Assembly (NCBI RefSeq): GCF_017654505.1
Contig: NC_054553.1
Location: 1-64,000 of the forward strand
DNA from: Polyodon spathula
Lineage: Eukaryota > Chordata > Actinopteri > Acipenseriformes > Polyodontidae
Reading direction: 5' to 3'
Length of the DNA: 64,000 bases
In this document: positions 12,366 to 25,197 of the stretch, in pieces
Layout: every line of letters begins with the position of its first letter
Position numbering within the stretch: the stretch's first letter is position 1
The notes under the pieces: generated by a model
The model's database searches: none
What the model was told of the DNA's origin: nothing
The model's input: the letters and a program-made list of their open reading frames with translations, nothing else
Program-made: the position numbers and the translations under genes

Positions 12366-14958
12366 CTATAGAGCCTCTAGAAATGTCTGGCAGACAAACT
12401 CAACAGTAGTAGCAAGTCATTAGGAAAAGTTAATTATATATCATGAAGTAAACCTCCACCTAGACACTGGATCAGATGTGAACAAATCTTATTGATCCTT
12501 AAGATAATCATATTAGCAGACCAGCAAAGATCAAAGCAAATTCTACAGCCATGGAAGTGTGGAAGAGAATTTTAATTTCTGTCCCTGACAAACATGTGCT
12601 ACCTCAGAGGTATAATACAACTGTCTGGCTCGTTATTCCTGATTAGAAGTATTCCAAAATGATGTAAAGAAGTTTTGGGGTTTCAATGTTGAATACAAAT
12701 ATATATCCCTTATTATTTGTTTGACCTGGAACATGCTATTGATACAAATATCCAGAAATTATGTTATGTAATCTGTATTTTATTTTGGAGATTTAAAATA
12801 TGGAAGAACAGCAATTGTTTCTTTCTGGTGGTCTGCTATCAATTTGTGATTTAATTTCAACACACAAACTTCACAATTCCCGATACTGAAACTCCAGTAA
12901 GTGATCCATGTTCCAGTATTTAAAAGTAGGGTGGTTATAAAGTAAGCATGCCACATGAAACTACTGCTGGCCAATCAGACCTGCTGATGCCTTCACAGAT
13001 TACAAAGAGGTCTTCAGACTATACAGAGTAACTCTCCTGATATAACAGTCATAGCATGGTTTTATTAATAGCTTTCTGCACTTATTTTGAGCCACATTGA
13101 TTCATTAGGACTGTCTAATTTGACTCCGCAGGGTGTTCCTTCAGATCAGATGTTTCCTGCTGTTCAACCATTTTGCACCTGTTTTGCTTGGTTTCCTCAG
13201 CATTTCCTGCAGTGCACACTTGTGCACATTCATTACTGTCACTGAGGTGCTGATTGCTACATCTGAAAGTGTCTCAAGGTCTGTAGACGTGGCTTTCTCA
13301 CTTCAGTGGAGCTGGACAGTTCGGGGAAGGCTTGGAGCCAACATGCAAACATATCAGTTTAATAATGTTCTCATTGGATAAATGCAGTTTTTTAAAGTAA
13401 AATTGCTTCAGACTATTTCCTAAAGCAGTAGATGATGGAAGGACAAAAGTATTTTTATGAACACACCACACTGTTGGCTGTACGTGGTTAATTAAACCTT
13501 TCACTGAACTTATAGAAGCTTTGGGTTTTTATAAAATAAAGAAAGAACAAAATGAACACTGCTGGAAATCTTCACTGCAGGACAAACGTGCGCATGGGAA
13601 TGCATTTCTGATGCACAGCATGCACATCACCTTGTAGTCTGTACAGAACGCAACAGCAGTCTGTCAGGAGAAAGAGCTCTTTATCCAGGTGCGGCAGGGC
13701 CCTGTCACAGATATAAAAGGGCTTCTGTGAACACAGCAGGGTTGTGTTTTACTGTAGTCTTATTGTGCAGTATTTGTAATTTATATTGTTATGCTTTAGC
13801 GCTGGCCAGTACAACTCCCTTTCTCAGTGTACAATAAGAAACATATATCTAAGCCACTCACAAAATCACTGTGCACAATGTATGCTGATACTTTATTCAG
13901 TGTGGTGGATGCATGGCGAGACAGCACCATGTTGTGTGTCAGCACCTTCAGTGAATGTTGAAGTCATTTTTAAACTCCTTTGAAATATCAGCAGAGGGTT
14001 CCCCGGGCCTGCTCTGCAGTTCTTTCTTTATCCGTTCTGGAAGGCATGCTTTGATTCTCCTGGCTGTTTGAATTCATTAATTGCACATAACATATTAACA
14101 AGGTCATACAAAATGCATAGCCCGGCACCTCTGCTTGTGTAGCAGCTAAATAGCCATCAAACACATTGTTAAGAAAATGAAGAAACATGTTGATGTGGGT
14201 ATAGATCAGTATTTAAAACAATATGAATATAGACAATGCATTTATTTTCCTTTCTGTTGTTCCTCTGGTTCTGTTACTGTCAGGCAGCACAGCAGGATTT
14301 TTTGTTCAAAACAGCTTCTCAGGTTTATGATTCATCATTATTGAAAAGCTCCCTTTCTTGTAGCTGTGTCATGTGTTACATTCTGCACAGCCAAGGTCTC
14401 TGCAGCCTTCTCTCAACGTTTCTTCAAGTTGAAAGGAATGTTCTCTCTCTTCTCAAGAATAGAGTGTGCATTCCCCTATTGTATGTCTAAAGGAAAATAA
14501 TCATGAAACTGAAAAATATGTGTGGGTGTTCTCAACCTTTATTATGAGAGCCTGATTTAATACAACCTTTTATGGTAAAATTGTCCTATGGCCAAATGTG
14601 TGCACCGGTTTGACAATATGATTGTTACAAACATACATACTATAGAGTGTATTATCTACCTCTATTGTATTGTGTATTGTGTGCGAGGCAAGTCACAGCC
14701 CTGCTAGAAACACATAGCTATTACAAATCCCAGATGCTAACATTTTAAAATTGTACCCCAAATTTTAAGACATACAAACAAACCCTTCAAACATTCAAAT
14801 TTGCCTCGAGCAAAAACTGAACCACGGCTAAATCTCCAAAGTTCGTTTTAAATTTTCATATCAAACCTTAAAACAAAAAGTACCAGTGTACCTTATTAAA
14901 CCAGAATCCAGTACAATACAATAGAAGAAAAAGAACTGTGAAGTGGACTCAGAGACAA

Positions 14959-15527
14959 CCCTCTCCTGCACATTGCTGTGTAAAGCACTGGTCCTGGTAT
15001 CAATGTTCAACCTCTCTCCTGCACATTGCTGTGTAAATCACTGGTCCTGGTATCAATGTTCAGCCTCTCTCCTGCACATTGCTGTGTAAAGCACTGGTCC
15101 TGATATCAATGTTCAGCCTCTCTCCTGCACATTGCTGTGTAAAGCACTGGTCCTGGTATCAATGTTCAGCCTCCTGCACATTGCTGTGTAAAGCACTGGT
15201 CCTAGTATCAATGTTCAGCCTCTCTCCTGCACATTGCTGTGTAAAGCACTGGTCCTGGTATCAATATTCAGCCTCCTGCACATTGCTGTGTAAAGCACTG
15301 GTCCTGGTATCAGTGTTAAGCCTCTCTCCTGCCCATTGCTGTGTAAAGCACTGGTCCTGGTATCAATGTTCAGCCTCCTGCACATTGCTGTGTAAAGCAT
15401 TGGTCCTAGTATCAGTGTTCAGCCTCTCTCCTGCACATTGCTGTGTAAAGCACTGGTCTTGGTATCAATGTTCAGCTTCCTGCACATTGCTGTGTAAAGC
15501 ACTTATCCTGGTATCAAAGTTCAGCCA
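14959..15527. repeat. Minisatellite with alternating 53- and 49-bp units, 11 copies
   Basis: The unit is CCTCTCTCCTGCACATTGCT, then GTGTAAAGCACTGGTCCTGG, then TATCAATGTTCAG (53 bp). A short form lacks 4 bp (CCTCCTGC in place of CCTCTCTCCTGC, 49 bp). The order is long-long-long, then four long-short pairs, so the 3' two thirds is a 102-bp higher-order dimer. Because 102 is a multiple of 3, a 173-codon frame stays open; it encodes only the repeat and is rejected as a gene. Confidence 0.93.
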
Positions 15528-18250
15528 CTCAGGAACACGAATATCCCCTCCGATACACTACATGCACCCTCAAGTTTCATCTTCGCCACTTGATTTCTAG
15601 TTATGTAAGGTTATTACTCTAGTGACAGGTTTTAAGTGTTAAATTCATGACACCAGTCAATTTATTAGCTACCTTCAAAGATCTGTCCTCTCTTATTTCA
15701 CCACTTTGGTTGATCTGGAAACAAACATACGTTTAGTTCATTAGAATTCATATTGTACATATGAAAAGGATCTAAAATTAGATGACAAGGAGATAAGTAC
15801 AAAAACAAACAAAACAAAACAAAGTAAATGTAGGGTTATTTCCTTTTCCATTTTCTATTGATCTTTTCTCTGAATATTGTAACACAATTTGCAGGGCCAC
15901 ATAAAAATAATTAATTTATTAAATGTATTACGTATAAACAATAAATCAAAATATTTATACATTTTCTATGAAGTTGTTTATTTAACGCCTGCTGAAAAAT
16001 ACTTCTTAAAAAGGCAATTCAGAGTTATATATATATATATATATATACATATAGACACATACACAAACACACACACATACACATATACATATACACTATA
16101 TTATTATCACTCATTGGTTTTGAATGGGTAATGGTAATACTGCCCAGACCAATTGGAGATAAGCTCTTGAGCTGCTCTTCAATACGTATGCAGCTCTATC
16201 TACATCAATGCTCTCTCTTGGAATGCATGTTGATGTGGACACTGACAGCAGCTTTCTGAGCATCACAAGCACTTGTCTGATCTCCTCACTGGTAGAATGA
16301 AGGGACAGACAAATCCAGGCTGGTGTCTCTTGCATCACATCAATCACTCTCACACAAACGTATAGCTTCCAGGTTTCTTCTGCTCAGTTCTCAAGCAAGC
16401 CTGAAGCCAATCCACCTCAGATTCAGCTCCTGTCACATGACATTAGCGAGATGCCTCCCTCTGGATAAGAACTCAGCCAGCATCCAATCAGAACATGAGA
16501 GGAAACGCTGCGCTGCTGGTGGTGCCATCTTTCAAACACACAAGCTAAACTGAGGTTAAACTTTCCTGGCAATATGAACTGTCTATCTTCACTGTCACGA
16601 ACAATGATAGAACCCAGAAAAGTAGAAAGTACAAAACTCTCAGGTAATTTAAACCCCCTGAAGACACGAAGGAAACCAGGATGCTGTGATTCTACTAATC
16701 CACAAGGATTCAATGTCCATCTTGATGTTAAAATGAGAATCGATTTGCAATCCTTTCCTGGTTTGGTATTCTCCTGCAGTGGATGTGGTATCATTGAGTT
16801 GAAAAACTCATTTCTATGCTGCTTCATCTTCAATTTGCAAATTTGTCATACTGCAACACACAATTCTTTTCTAGCCCGCAAGCATTTGAGGGGCTACTGA
16901 AATCATTGCTAGAGGTGGAGCTCAATCATTTCCAAGGCCTCCTCAAAGTGCTTTACAAGTATCCGGTTCTACTTAAAAGCTTATTCAAACAGGTCACTCT
17001 TGAGACAAGATTTAAAAACAGCACAGTTTCTGAATCCCCAACACATAGTACTGCAGGGAGATATTTCCCATTCTAGGGGAACAGCAGCTAAAATCAAAAC
17101 CAGTAAGTTATCATCTCTCTGATTAGATACAGTGTATGACAGGACAGTAAATCTAGAAGAATGAATGTAGCTTTGATCATTGGAATATGAAGCTATTATG
17201 TCCTGGAAAATGTAAAAATATATGATGAAAGAAGAACTTTATAACCCACAAGCACTTCTGTTTTTAGAAAATTGTATTTGGTCCGCAATGGGAAGCAAAA
17301 GTAGGTTCTAAAGAAGACTTTACACTGTTCTTTACACCTTCCCATAATGAAGTACTGACAAGTATACAATTACTATTTATACAACACAGCAATGGACTGC
17401 TCTACTTCATTCTATAGGGATTCTACTGGGTATATCCTACACTATAGCAGCTCAGTACAGAATCTTCATAGAAACCAGACATCACTTAAACTAGTACAAA
17501 TATGATTTAAAACTGGATCTCATTTGCAAACCATCACTACAGTTTAAAAGTATAAAGTCTTTTCACTTAGAGTTAACAACTCATAACTAATTGTTAAAGG
17601 GCCCCACTAAAGTAACTTGTGTCAATTCCTTTTATTGTATAAAAATACAAAAACCATGGTTTACAGTATCTTCAGGTTGTCTACTGTGTTGCTGTATGCA
17701 TCATATTATCCCAGTGATATTTCCAGTGCAAAATCTATTTTTCAATTCAAGTAATATGCATGCCGCACACACTCCTCATGCAATGCCTAATCAGACATGA
17801 GCCCCTTAGACACATCCGTTATCTAGTAGCCCAGCTTTCAGAGCACAGCTTGGAGGCGAAATCTCTGCTAATCAATCTGCAGTCTGTGCATCATACCTTT
17901 AGTCCTTTGTAAAGACTGTGCATACCGGTCTTGTAAGGTGTTCCCCTGAATGAAGAGCTATTTAAACTTACTGGCTCAGCAGGTCTGTGAAGTTTATAAT
18001 ACAGATGTATTGGTGAATCAATAAGCTTCATTTATACACAGAAAATTATATGTACAAAAAAACTAAATACAGATAATTGTACATGCATGTTGAGGCTGTG
18101 GAATGACAAAACACTATTGCTTTTCTCCTTAGGAAGACAGATTTCCTTTACTCATAAAGGATATAGAGTATGATTCAATTACCTTAAAACTGGCAAAAAG
18201 GATTAATGAAAATACAAATCATTAAATAAAAATGCACCGATGCTCACTTG
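15528..18250. other. Non-coding stretch without recognisable gene
   Basis: A 136-codon minus-strand frame (16423-16833) and overlapping plus-strand frames (16574-16900, 16816-17076) occupy the same DNA with no recognisable domain, and I treat them as chance. A microsatellite inside is listed separately. Confidence 0.55.
16025..16099. repeat. Compound AT / CA-type microsatellite
   Basis: An (AT)n tract at 16025-16047 passes into imperfect ACAC/ATAC repeats up to about 16099. This compound structure is typical of fish genomes and is likely to vary in length between individuals. Confidence 0.9.
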
Positions 18251-18375
18251 CATCTGATTTGGTCGGGAAAGCTGCAAACATTATTATTTGATTTTTGCAT
18301 TTCCACATCTGATTTGGTAGGGAAAGGTGCATACATTATTATTTGATTATTGTATTTCTACATATGATTTGATTA
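18251..18375. repeat. 55-bp tandem duplication (2.3 copies)
   Basis: CATCTGATTTGGTCGGGAAA at 18251 recurs at 18306 (CATCTGATTTGGTAGGGAAA), and the start of a third, decayed copy is seen at 18361 (CATATGATTTGATTA). Each copy ends in an AT-rich CATTATTATTTGATT block. It is an old, partly decayed array. Confidence 0.8.
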
Positions 18376-20564
18376 TTTACAAATCATTTTCACAGTTAAT
18401 TGTTGGAATAGCACATTATTAAATGAGTGTGAATGCAATTAAGAAGTGCATTGACTAGAATGAAGATGTCATTTTTGCAATGTTGTCAGCCGCTGATAAT
18501 TGTTCCAATTAGAGCATGACTCTGATTCATTGTTTAAGTATTGTTGACCCGCACTATCTCTGAGGATCCAGCAGCATTGACTAAAAGCTTCAATTGAAAG
18601 CTGTCACATACTTTACACAGATATTATTTACCTTGAAAGCAAAGGGATATTTTCTGTGTTAATGCAATGTTGCATGATGTTGGTCCAAAACTGCAATAAT
18701 GATCTAAATGAGTCCAAACGTTACTCTGCATTGTAATGTTGGAGTATGCAGTAGAATGCACATAAACATGAGTAGTTATCATAGTCTATACAGTATATAA
18801 TATGGTCAAGGAATTCTACAAAATATACCCCCCGTTCATTATGGACTCCTTCATCACAGTTTGTCATGATGATTATCATGCTTCACCGTACACCATGACT
18901 CACTATGCTCCACTGTGATTTCACTATGACAAACTACACTTATCACAGTGTTATGATCACAGCAATACATTTCAAGCAATTTCAATCTCACTGTACAGTC
19001 TGGCACACTCCTGAATACCTCCATTCACAGTGCAGATGGTCTTTGTCCACTAGAGACAACATTATTCCCATTGTAATGAGGAGAAATAAAATAAAACATT
19101 ACTAGGGTTTATGCATTTTAATAATACTCTTATCCAAATGTCATCCATGCTATTGGTTTCTAATTCTGTATTGATTGAGGTTTTATTAAATCCTTGAAAC
19201 TTGATTCCCACTCCATTGCACCAGTAGGAATATGGTTATCAGGGGATACAGTACAACCATTAAATCAGAAAGAGCTTGGTCAAGCACACAACATGGAAGA
19301 AATTGGGTTTTAGAGGCTTTAATGAAGGAATGATCAAACCCTGCAATGCTCTCGGCATTTATCTCTTGAATTAAGGATGTTCTTTTCACTTTTGATGTAC
19401 CTCATGTTTCATGACATTTTTACTGAGAGTAAAGCAATTTGCTCCACTTAAGCAAATTATGAGTGTAAGGAGACTACAGATAGCAATCCTTTAAACAGAA
19501 TCCAGGGGCAGTTAATGGTACTTCAGCAAAATAATGAATTCTTTATGAATGCTGTCTTGTGCCATTTGGCAAGTTACATGACTTAGAGTTTTGTTAAGAT
19601 AACACATTGCTACTTTGTGCACTAGGAAACTAACTTTGCAGCAGATTGTGCTAAATAGGTTGTATCAGGTCAACTCCCACTGAACTTATGAGACCTCATT
19701 CAGGAGTGTATTGTTTCAATGGCGCTGGATTGCAACCCTTATATTTATAAATTCATGACGACTGTAACTGATCCATCATTATGATGCTTTGCAGTAGCTA
19801 ATGTGTCCTAAAAGCACAAACAAACATGTTACACTATGTGCTGTTTTATAATACGGGAACAGCATCTGGGAGCCCTTTATTGTACCAGTCACTATTTCAA
19901 GATCTACAAGGAAGTCCCTCACGGACCCTGTCAAACAGATCAACCCAATCTCTTCTGATTCTGGGAGGACCATGTGGGCACTGTTTAGCTGATTGATGGA
20001 CGACTGAGTTGACATGTATCTCTGGGAGAACTGAAATATATATTCAGTGGAATGTCAGCCTGCCAAAGCTTATGGCATTGCAAATGCCCAGAAGGAATAT
20101 CTTGTTTTAAATTAAGAGTCAACAAAACTGTGTTTTTGCAATACTTTGCTGTCAGAGGAAATGTGATCTGGGCTAGAGGAATAATATGAAGTGACTTTGG
20201 TCTCCAAAGCCTCTACCTGCTCTGTACCTGTTGACTAATAGAAGTGCAGCGGTGCCCTGAAAGAATAACTTCGCTCTAGACTTCACTATTCCCTATAGTC
20301 ACATAATGAACAGCAAGTACACAGGGTCATATGTAAAGACATTAGAGCCACAGGCTCCAAACTCAGCGAGCTTGCCAATACTGTTACTGGAATAACCCTA
20401 TTAGATTAAAAAACATTGTTAACTGCTTCAGTATTTGATGTGATCAGTGGCTTCAATTAAAGCTGAGTGCATCATCATTTCAGAATTGACCGCCTCTCTA
20501 TGACAAATATTGTACTTTACAAATTAGCACTGTTTAACCAAACCTTATTAGGCCAAACTGGGTT

Positions 20565-20686
20565 CTAGGAAACGTTTAACACTGTTACTTACATTATGAA
20601 AAGTATATCTCATTATCCATATGATCTAGGAAACTTTTAGGACTGTTTCCTACATTATGAAAAGTATATCTCATTATCCATGTGAA
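20565..20686. repeat. 61-bp tandem duplication (2 copies)
   Basis: CTAGGAAACGTTTAACACTG at 20565 recurs as CTAGGAAACTTTTAGGACTG at 20626. The core ACATTATGAAAAGTATATCT is identical in both copies and is followed by CATTATCCAT. The identical half against the diverged half suggests local conversion or a young duplication. Confidence 0.85.
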
Positions 20687-20869
20687 TTGAATTTGTAATC
20701 ATTGTTTGAGTAGCAGTATGTGTAAAGAATGCATTGTGAATTGAATTTGCTGCATGTGAATTCAATGGGAACTATATTATTTCACACATCCAGTTGCTTG
20801 TGGCAACTTAAGCAAGTCAAATTTCATTGTGACGATACTGCCTCAGTGTAAACTCCATACTTTCTTTCA

Positions 20870-20882
20870 CCAGTAGAGGGTA
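20870..20882 (+). promoter_or_regulatory. CTCF-core-like motif
   Basis: CCAGTAGAGGGTA matches 12 of 13 positions of the vertebrate CTCF core, with T in place of the late C. It is a candidate only; chance matches of this quality are expected in a window this size. Confidence 0.2.
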
Positions 20883-22280
20883 GTAGAGAGCCTTTATCGA
20901 TTTACAGTTTGACTGTGGCTGCACAGCATTATCTTTACAGAATCACAGCCAGGTCTTTTTCTTTCACTGACCTTTAGCTTGTAGGAATATTTAAATTACT
21001 CACAATATTTGTTTAATACTTCCTTCTCCTGGCTACTGTAATAACAAACACTCCTGCATTATTATTTTCATACTATTTACCATCATATAATATAAAAAAG
21101 CATATATTATGGCCAATATTTCATGCATACTATAATGTCAACACTACAAAGCCTGCATATTAGCATTTAGTACAGCACAGTGGTATACAGTATACTCAGC
21201 AAACACCTGAGTAACATGTAGAGTTGAATAGAACCCTCTGGCTCCTGTTAAGAGATGAGTAAAACCCAAACCACTGTGTCTGATTCATTCATGAACACTC
21301 CTTTGTTCGTTTCAGAAGCACAGTTAAGTAGTTTCAAAGATATTGTAGAGGAGTCGGTCACATTACAATCTTTTCAACAAGTGAATAACATCTGATGAGC
21401 TAACACATAAGTGAGCACTTTATTTCAGATAAATGATTACCTTCTTGAAACTGAACCCCCAAGTTTTAAAGTGTGAACAGCAACCCATATATGTATTTAC
21501 ATTTGCAATATTGGAAATATAAATATTATGCAGTTTTGATCGAGGGGACATTGTTCTTTTACGTTACATTTTTAGAACGATTTTTCAGTGAAACAAAAGC
21601 CTACTAAATGTGATGCCTGTGTTTGATCTGTAAAGTCTGGTCTAAATCCTTTACTAGTCTTGTAATCAAACCGGTAATGATTTTATGATACATGTTTGTG
21701 AAAGCCAAATGCCCACAAACACCCACCCTACATTTTCCCCAAAGCAAAAGAAACAAAGTCTATAAAAATGCTACAGAACTTGATAGTTCATCAATAAAAT
21801 GTCCTTTGAGGGACATAAAGAAACAACAAAGTTCTAAACACTGCAAAGAATATTAACAGCAGGAAACGAGTTCCAATAGAATATATCATGAACAGTGTAT
21901 TTCAGCGGGCAAGCTTCCTAAACCCTGTTAAATGCGACCCTTCCACCAATGAGCAAACCATAGCATTATTTTAACAGCAGAAAACTAATCATTCAAAACT
22001 GGAAAGAACCAACTACCAACCATTGTGAATCTCAGTGATGTCAAACAGAGAAGAAAACATATTTTTATAAGTCAAAACACAAGCCAAAGGAAGGTAATGA
22101 AACATGGATCAAAGTAATAGATTAGATGCAAATATTTGCCCATAATGGGACAGTAATTACATAATAGTAATTGGACATTATTTTGTCCACCTATCCCAGG
22201 TAAGCAGTCTGAATTATACTTCGATATTTTCTTTTATTTCCAAAAGTTTTTATTTCATATTTATTTTGATATTAATTTTT

Positions 22281-22296
22281 ATAGATATTATATATA

Positions 22297-22372
<76 letters not shown>
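22281..22372. repeat. (TA)n microsatellite
   Basis: A nearly pure TA/AT dinucleotide tract of about 85 bp, interrupted once by TTTT near 22300. It can form cruciforms and is a likely site of length variation and assembly error. Confidence 0.95.
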
Positions 22373-25197
22373 AAATAAGTTTTTGTTTTTTGGTCTTGAT
22401 TAAAGTTGTGATTATTAAAAGTAAATACATGAGATATAAAGATAACTTCTATAATAGTAGAGATATTGCCTTTTCCACAAATGCTACAAGAAACAAGATT
22501 GCCTCCCCAGGCTTCTTTCTTTTTTCAGGATGAAGTTATTGGATTCTTTGTGCATCAGGGGTCAGGGGGAGAGAGGCAGCTAGAACACATAGAATCTTCT
22601 TCCATAAACTGACTAAAGATCACAGCAGAGGTTTGATGATCTCTTTACATTAGCTGCGCATTTGGAAAAATAAAGCTCAGTGCAATTTATTGTGCAGAAG
22701 TGTTTGATCTTAAAGCTTGCCATAATAAAAAGTTCATTAAAGTTGAAGCCTGGCATGGCTGACATGGATGGTTTGCAGGCTCTAATAAACCAAACTTTGA
22801 AACTTTAAAGATGATATAATTGTTTAATAGGGAGACTGTAATGTTTAAAAGAGTTCAGGGTGGATTATTAGAGAATAGATTAACAGTGACCTGATTCATA
22901 CATCTGTGCAACCTGCGAATACAAACACATGACTCTTAATATAATCAGCCTGCTCACTTCATAATGTCCCAGTCTCAACCATTTGCACTTATCCAAAAAT
23001 ACAAATTCACCTTAATTTCACAAACAATATTGCAGACATTATTTTCACACAGCACATATTACAATATGTATAAAAGACAAGCATTCATAAATAAATGCAC
23101 CCTTGCAATGTATCCAAGTTGGACAATCACCCCAAAAACTACATTTCCCAGCAGTCCTTCTGGTATGCAACATGGCTGCTGGCTACACACTAACTGTATG
23201 TGCAAAATCTGCAACCATAAGTTCCACCTAATGGGACCAGTATGAGACCCACCCCACTTTACCACTCTGGGGTAGGGGGAGTCCACATTACCCAGCGATA
23301 GAAGAACATGAATCAAAACTCATCTAAGCATGGAGCACATTGATAAAGACTCTAAAACTAAATGTTTGTCATTGAATTTACCACGTTTTAGTAATAAATG
23401 GAACCCTGCCTGCTGGAAGAACACACAGCACATTTCTGTCAAGTATGACAAATGCTCCGGTTAAGCCTCCAGCATACTAATGATAACAATCCTATTCCTC
23501 CCACAATGCCTGGCATATGCTGCTCAAATGATATTAATAAAATTAAACAGGTATGGAGAGCCAAAGATAGCAGGAAGAAAGTGATTGCATTTCCCTTATA
23601 GGCTTAGTGTTGTCTTCTGCAATTGAGGTAAATTAGGGTATAGATACACATAAATAAATTCACAATATTAGAGTTGTATGAGGGATCAATAATGCCAAAA
23701 GGGACTTCATATAAAGGGGTGTTTTTATATTTAATTTGTTACACCCAGCGGTGCACCAGGTGAAGCACGAACACCACTCTAAAGCACTTCAATATTCCTG
23801 AACAGAACCATCTCTCAACATTCAGTAACATGTGCTTGAAATGGGTACAGCTGTGATAAGGACTAGTCGACTGATGAATTGAGTCAAAAGCAACAGAAGT
23901 TCAGAGTAGGTTCTAGTTGGAGAGACACAGGTGTGTTTAGTGGCACACAATGGCATTTATTCTCAGCCTGGGGGCGGTGTTACACATTCCCTAAACTAGC
24001 CCCAATTTATTCTGGAACTGAGACTATTCATTCTAGCACTCGTCATTAGAACAAAAGGCAGAGCAAGTCCTGAGTCCTGCGAGCATGTGTTCTGTGTTTA
24101 TGCCGTTATTTCTGCACTGTGCATTCACACCCAGCTCACTACTGCCCTTACAGTAGATGTCATTGGGAATTATTTCCTCACAGTACATGGGCATCCTCAC
24201 ATACTGCAGTCCCCAGGGAAGCTACATAAGCACTTGTGTTATCAGACAGCAGCAAAACTGCAGGCAGGTGTTCAGGCCCAGTTGTACTGCTGTATGGTCA
24301 CATCAAATTAACTAAATTTCTATCTTTTTTTTCCATGTGTAATTACATAATGAATAACAAAGATTGTCTCAGGAATATTATTTATTTAAAAGTAAAGCTA
24401 GGCAAAAAAAAAAAAGAAAGATATAGAAATTGGGTTTGGACACTGGCGATCTTTCTTTCTCTAAATATCTGTACATATGTTTCATTTCTTCCTGTATAAA
24501 TGTTTGCTTATCATAATTTCACTAGTAGAACATTTGTCCGTTATACTTGTAATGTACAATTCTGAATGAATGTTTGAAGTTATGGATGCCTGCATCATTT
24601 CACTGAAATGTGTTCACTGAGTGTTTAATCATTTATTTGATAAGGTACTGTTGTTTCAATATTGGACAATGAAGGGGTTTTGGATTTGGCTGCAAGTTAG
24701 AGAAATCTCTTGATAAGACTGCATGTTGCTTTGCACTTAATGCGGTTTTGAGTTACTTGTTTTTGTCATGTTCATGCTTTGTCTGAAACTGTTCTTTTAA
24801 CCAGTGACAATAAGATGAGAAATATATGAACTTCATGTACCACAGACAGTGTACTAAGACCCCTTGTTCCATTGACAGCAAAACACAGCAGCAGAATGTG
24901 CAATGAGATGCGTATTCATCAGTTTGTTTCTGTTATGCTAAATGCGACAACGTGAAAGGTCTCATTAAAACTTGGAGAGACATGCAGAAGAAAAAGCAAT
25001 GGGTTCAGCTGTATTTCCCCAGTGTTATTTAATTGGTAGGAAAATATTAACGGCCAATCTAATTACATCAAAAGCAATGTTACAGTTTCAGACAGTTGTA
25101 ATGCAGAGGTATAGTATGGCAGGGTACTGTTAGTTTTGTTAAGGGAGTTTATATTAGCATTTTTTTAATTACAGACTCCAGTTACAAAAACCCAACA
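22373..25197. other. Non-coding stretch without recognisable gene
   Basis: Only short unrecognised frames occur. The part at about 22620-22810 has low-complexity-free sequence with TTAAAGCTT/TAATAAA blocks and resembles conserved non-coding DNA in style only. A ZNF143-like site is listed at 23138. An A-run lies at 24404-24415. Confidence 0.55.
23138..23157 (+). promoter_or_regulatory. ZNF143/STAF-like binding motif
   Basis: ACTACATTTCCCAGCAGTCC closely follows the known vertebrate ZNF143/THAP11-type promoter motif ACTACAATTCCCAGCATGCC; the ACTACA and TCCCAGCA blocks are intact. In vertebrates this motif marks promoters and chromatin-loop anchors. No promoter or first exon is recognised next to it. 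The same motif is also carried by some transposon families, so it may be repeat-derived. Confidence 0.4.

Larger units (their letters stand above)
10404..14958. other. Non-coding stretch with small duplications
   Basis: No coding region could be supported; the longest frame is 128 codons on the minus strand (10530-10916) and unrecognised. Two tandem duplications within it are listed separately. A TATAAAAGG box at 13713-13721 sits in a locally GC-richer stretch (about 13600-13750) that could be an old promoter or repeat fragment, but no downstream gene is apparent. Confidence 0.55.
18376..22280. other. Non-coding stretch without recognisable gene
   Basis: No coding region was supported. A 10-bp inverted pair, AGTTTGTCAT (18858-18867) and ATGACAAACT (18926-18935), is present but does not extend. 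The part at about 18400-18560 is rich in CAATTA/TAATTG cores and could be a conserved regulatory element, which cannot be judged from one genome. Confidence 0.55.

Noticed and set aside
13713..13721. TATAAAAGG as a gene promoter (also TATAAAAG at 52582)
   Set aside because: No downstream coding frame or repeat body was recognised, and isolated TATA boxes are common by chance in AT-rich DNA.
15079..15600. 173-codon frame with regular Cys and Trp
   Set aside because: It follows the 102-bp dimer repeat, and a minus-strand frame is open over part of it too.
16423..16833. 136-codon minus-strand frame as a gene
   Set aside because: Unrecognised, overlaps plus-strand frames, and no splice or promoter signals were seen around it.
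18858..18935. 10-bp inverted repeat as a hairpin or transposon end
   Set aside because: The complementarity stops at 10 bp with a 58-bp spacer, which is expected by chance.
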